Positions 62,897 through 64,000 of a stretch of DNA of 64,000 bases are shown piece after piece. This DNA comes from Marinobacter nauticus (GTDB taxonomy: Bacteria > Pseudomonadota > Gammaproteobacteria > Pseudomonadales > Oleiphilaceae), in NCBI RefSeq assembly GCF_003634635.1, contig NZ_RBJB01000004.1:620001-684000 (forward strand). Reading direction: 5' to 3'. Both the position numbers and the translations under genes were made by a program. Below the pieces are notes generated by a model. The model saw only the letters and a list, made by a program, of their open reading frames with translations. It had not been told where the DNA came from and made no database searches. The first letter of the stretch is position 1, and every line of letters starts with the position of its first letter.

Positions 62897-64000
62897 TCAA
62901 AGCAGGGGCGCCAATAGTCGTACCGCCCGGCAGCCCAACCGGAACAGGATGGAGCGCTGGCGATAGTCTTTTTCGGTCATGGGCCGGCTGGCGCCCAGAT
63001 CTTCCTCCAGCATGGTTTCCACCTGCTGGATGAACGTTGGGCTGGTGTTGACGGCGGTAATCTCGAAGTTCAGGCGCATGGACCGGTTGTCGAGGTTGGC
63101 GGTGCCGATGGCGGCGTAGCGGCTGTCCACCAGAACCACTTTCTGGTGCATGAAGCCGGGCTGGTAACGATAGATACCGATACCGGCCTGACTGGCCTGT
63201 ACCAGATAGGAATAGGCGGCCAGCCGGACCAATGGGCTGTCGGTTTTCTCCGGTATCAGGATGCGAACATCCACCCCCCTGAGCGCCGCCAACTGCAGGG
63301 CATTCATGATCTGGAAATCCGGCACAAAATAGGGCGAGGCAATCCAGATCCTGGTGCGCGCGTTGTTGATGCAGTTCAGGAAGAACAGGGTGCAGGTTTC
63401 CCAGGTGTCTGCCGGGCCGGTGGGCAATATCAGTACTTCCTGGTCTCCGGGAGGCTGAAACACGGACGCCCAGTTCAGTTCCGGCCGGGTATTGCTGGCC
63501 CAGTTCCAGTCCTCCAGCCAGGCCAGCTGGAGGCCGGTGACAGCGGGCCCTTCAATCCGGCAATGGGTGTCGCGCCAAGGTTCCTGGTCCATGGCGGTGC
63601 CCAGGTATTCGTCGCCCAGGTTGATACCACCGACGAATCCCACCTTGCCATCGCAGACCAGGAGCTTGCGATGATTACGGAAGTTGATCTGGAAGCGCCG
63701 ACGCCGGATGTTGCCGTCACCAAACGAGGCAATGCGGGCGCCGGCAGCAGACAGTTCATTCAGCCATTTGCGGGACAGAAACGCGCTGCCAATGTCGTCA
63801 TACAGGAACCAGACCTCGACGCCCTGGGCCAGCTTGCGTTCAAGGATGGCCTTGATGCGCTGGCCGACACGGTCTGAGCGGACAATGTAGAACTCCAGCA
63901 GCAGATAATGGCGGGCGTCTTCCATGGCATCGAACAGGGCTTCAAAGGTGGCTTCGCCGTCTCGCAGCAGCGTGCAGTGGTTGCCAGCGGTGAACGGTTG
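62897..64000 (-). CDS. Cardiolipin synthase, PLD family (5' end missing)
   Basis: Phospholipase D superfamily enzyme that makes cardiolipin; the start lies beyond the right edge and 368 codons are visible. Two HKD motifs are present: HRKLLVCDGKVGFVGG and HQKVVLVDSRYAAIGTANLDNRS. The pattern GNHCTLLRDGEATFEALFDAM before the domain fits Cls enzymes. The usual membrane helices at the N-terminus would be outside the window. Which of the Cls types it is cannot be told. Confidence 0.92.
   Translation of the reverse strand, partial: QPFTAGNHCTLLRDGEATFEALFDAMEDARHYLLLEFYIVRSDRVGQRIKAILERKLAQGVEVWFLYDDIGSAFLSRKWLNELSAAGARIASFGDGNIRRRRFQINFRNHRKLLVCDGKVGFVGGINLGDEYLGTAMDQEPWRDTHCRIEGPAVTGLQLAWLEDWNWASNTRPELNWASVFQPPGDQEVLILPTGPADTWETCTLFFLNCINNARTRIWIASPYFVPDFQIMNALQLAALRGVDVRILIPEKTDSPLVRLAAYSYLVQASQAGIGIYRYQPGFMHQKVVLVDSRYAAIGTANLDNRSMRLNFEITAVNTSPTFIQQVETMLEEDLGASRPMTEKDYRQRSILFRLGCRAVRLLAPLL

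Overview
The window looks like chromosomal DNA of a marine gammaproteobacterium close to Marinobacter (Pseudomonadales/Alteromonadales border). This rests on protein resemblance, moderately GC-rich DNA and gene order; no rRNA gene is present to prove it. Several blocks match the order I know from Pseudomonas: algZ-algR-hemC-hemD-hemX-hemY divergent from argH; rsd/algQ next to dsbB and an FKBP isomerase; and cyaA, lptM-lysA-dapF-DUF484-xerC. I find 58 protein genes, two of them cut by the window edges, and no tRNA, rRNA, CRISPR array, transposase or prophage.

Region by region. 1-5799: the end of a dipeptide/oligopeptide ABC importer (two permeases, two ATPases), then a LysR regulator and a proline dipeptidase, so peptide uptake is followed by peptide cleavage. 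5899-6698: iron storage (bfd under a probable Fur-controlled promoter, then bacterioferritin). 6880-12527: phosphomannomutase, outer-membrane phospholipase A, a small membrane protein, cytochrome c5 and Rep helicase. 12674-24277: a GGDEF/EAL protein, Tex, gshA, rmf, a FliL-like protein, dsbB, rsd, an FKBP lipoprotein, two small conserved proteins and an ABC-F ATPase. 24290-31364: ppx divergent from trxA, then a molybdenum-cofactor block (mobA, and on the other strand moaB-moeA-moaD-moaE), then rho with a long leader. 31530-41630: ubiD and a ferredoxin-type flavin reductase, then the haem synthesis operon hemCDXY behind the AlgZ/AlgR two-component system, and argH. 41774-46995: an accessory-looking stretch with a DUF2235 (Tle-like) lipase, its probable immunity lipoprotein, and a GGDEF/EAL protein whose catalytic motifs are both degenerate. 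47123-55844: class I adenylate cyclase, the lptM-lysA-dapF-DUF484-xerC run, a diguanylate cyclase and a DUF2789 protein. 55941-64000: a BvgS-like sensor kinase, small uncharacterised proteins, a PlpD-type patatin autotransporter, a GntR-family regulator and the start-less end of a cardiolipin synthase.

Three signals stand out. First, two dispersed hairpin elements (8272-8384 and 27105-27206) share a conserved loop but have unrelated, almost perfectly self-complementary arms, and both lie between convergent genes. Second, a lipase/lipoprotein gene pair at 41774-44478 has the form of an orphan type VI effector-immunity cassette, and its N-terminal region is one I do not recognise. Third, second-messenger genes are dense: three GGDEF/EAL-class proteins and an adenylate cyclase lie within about 43 kb, and one of the GGDEF/EAL proteins is predicted to be inactive.
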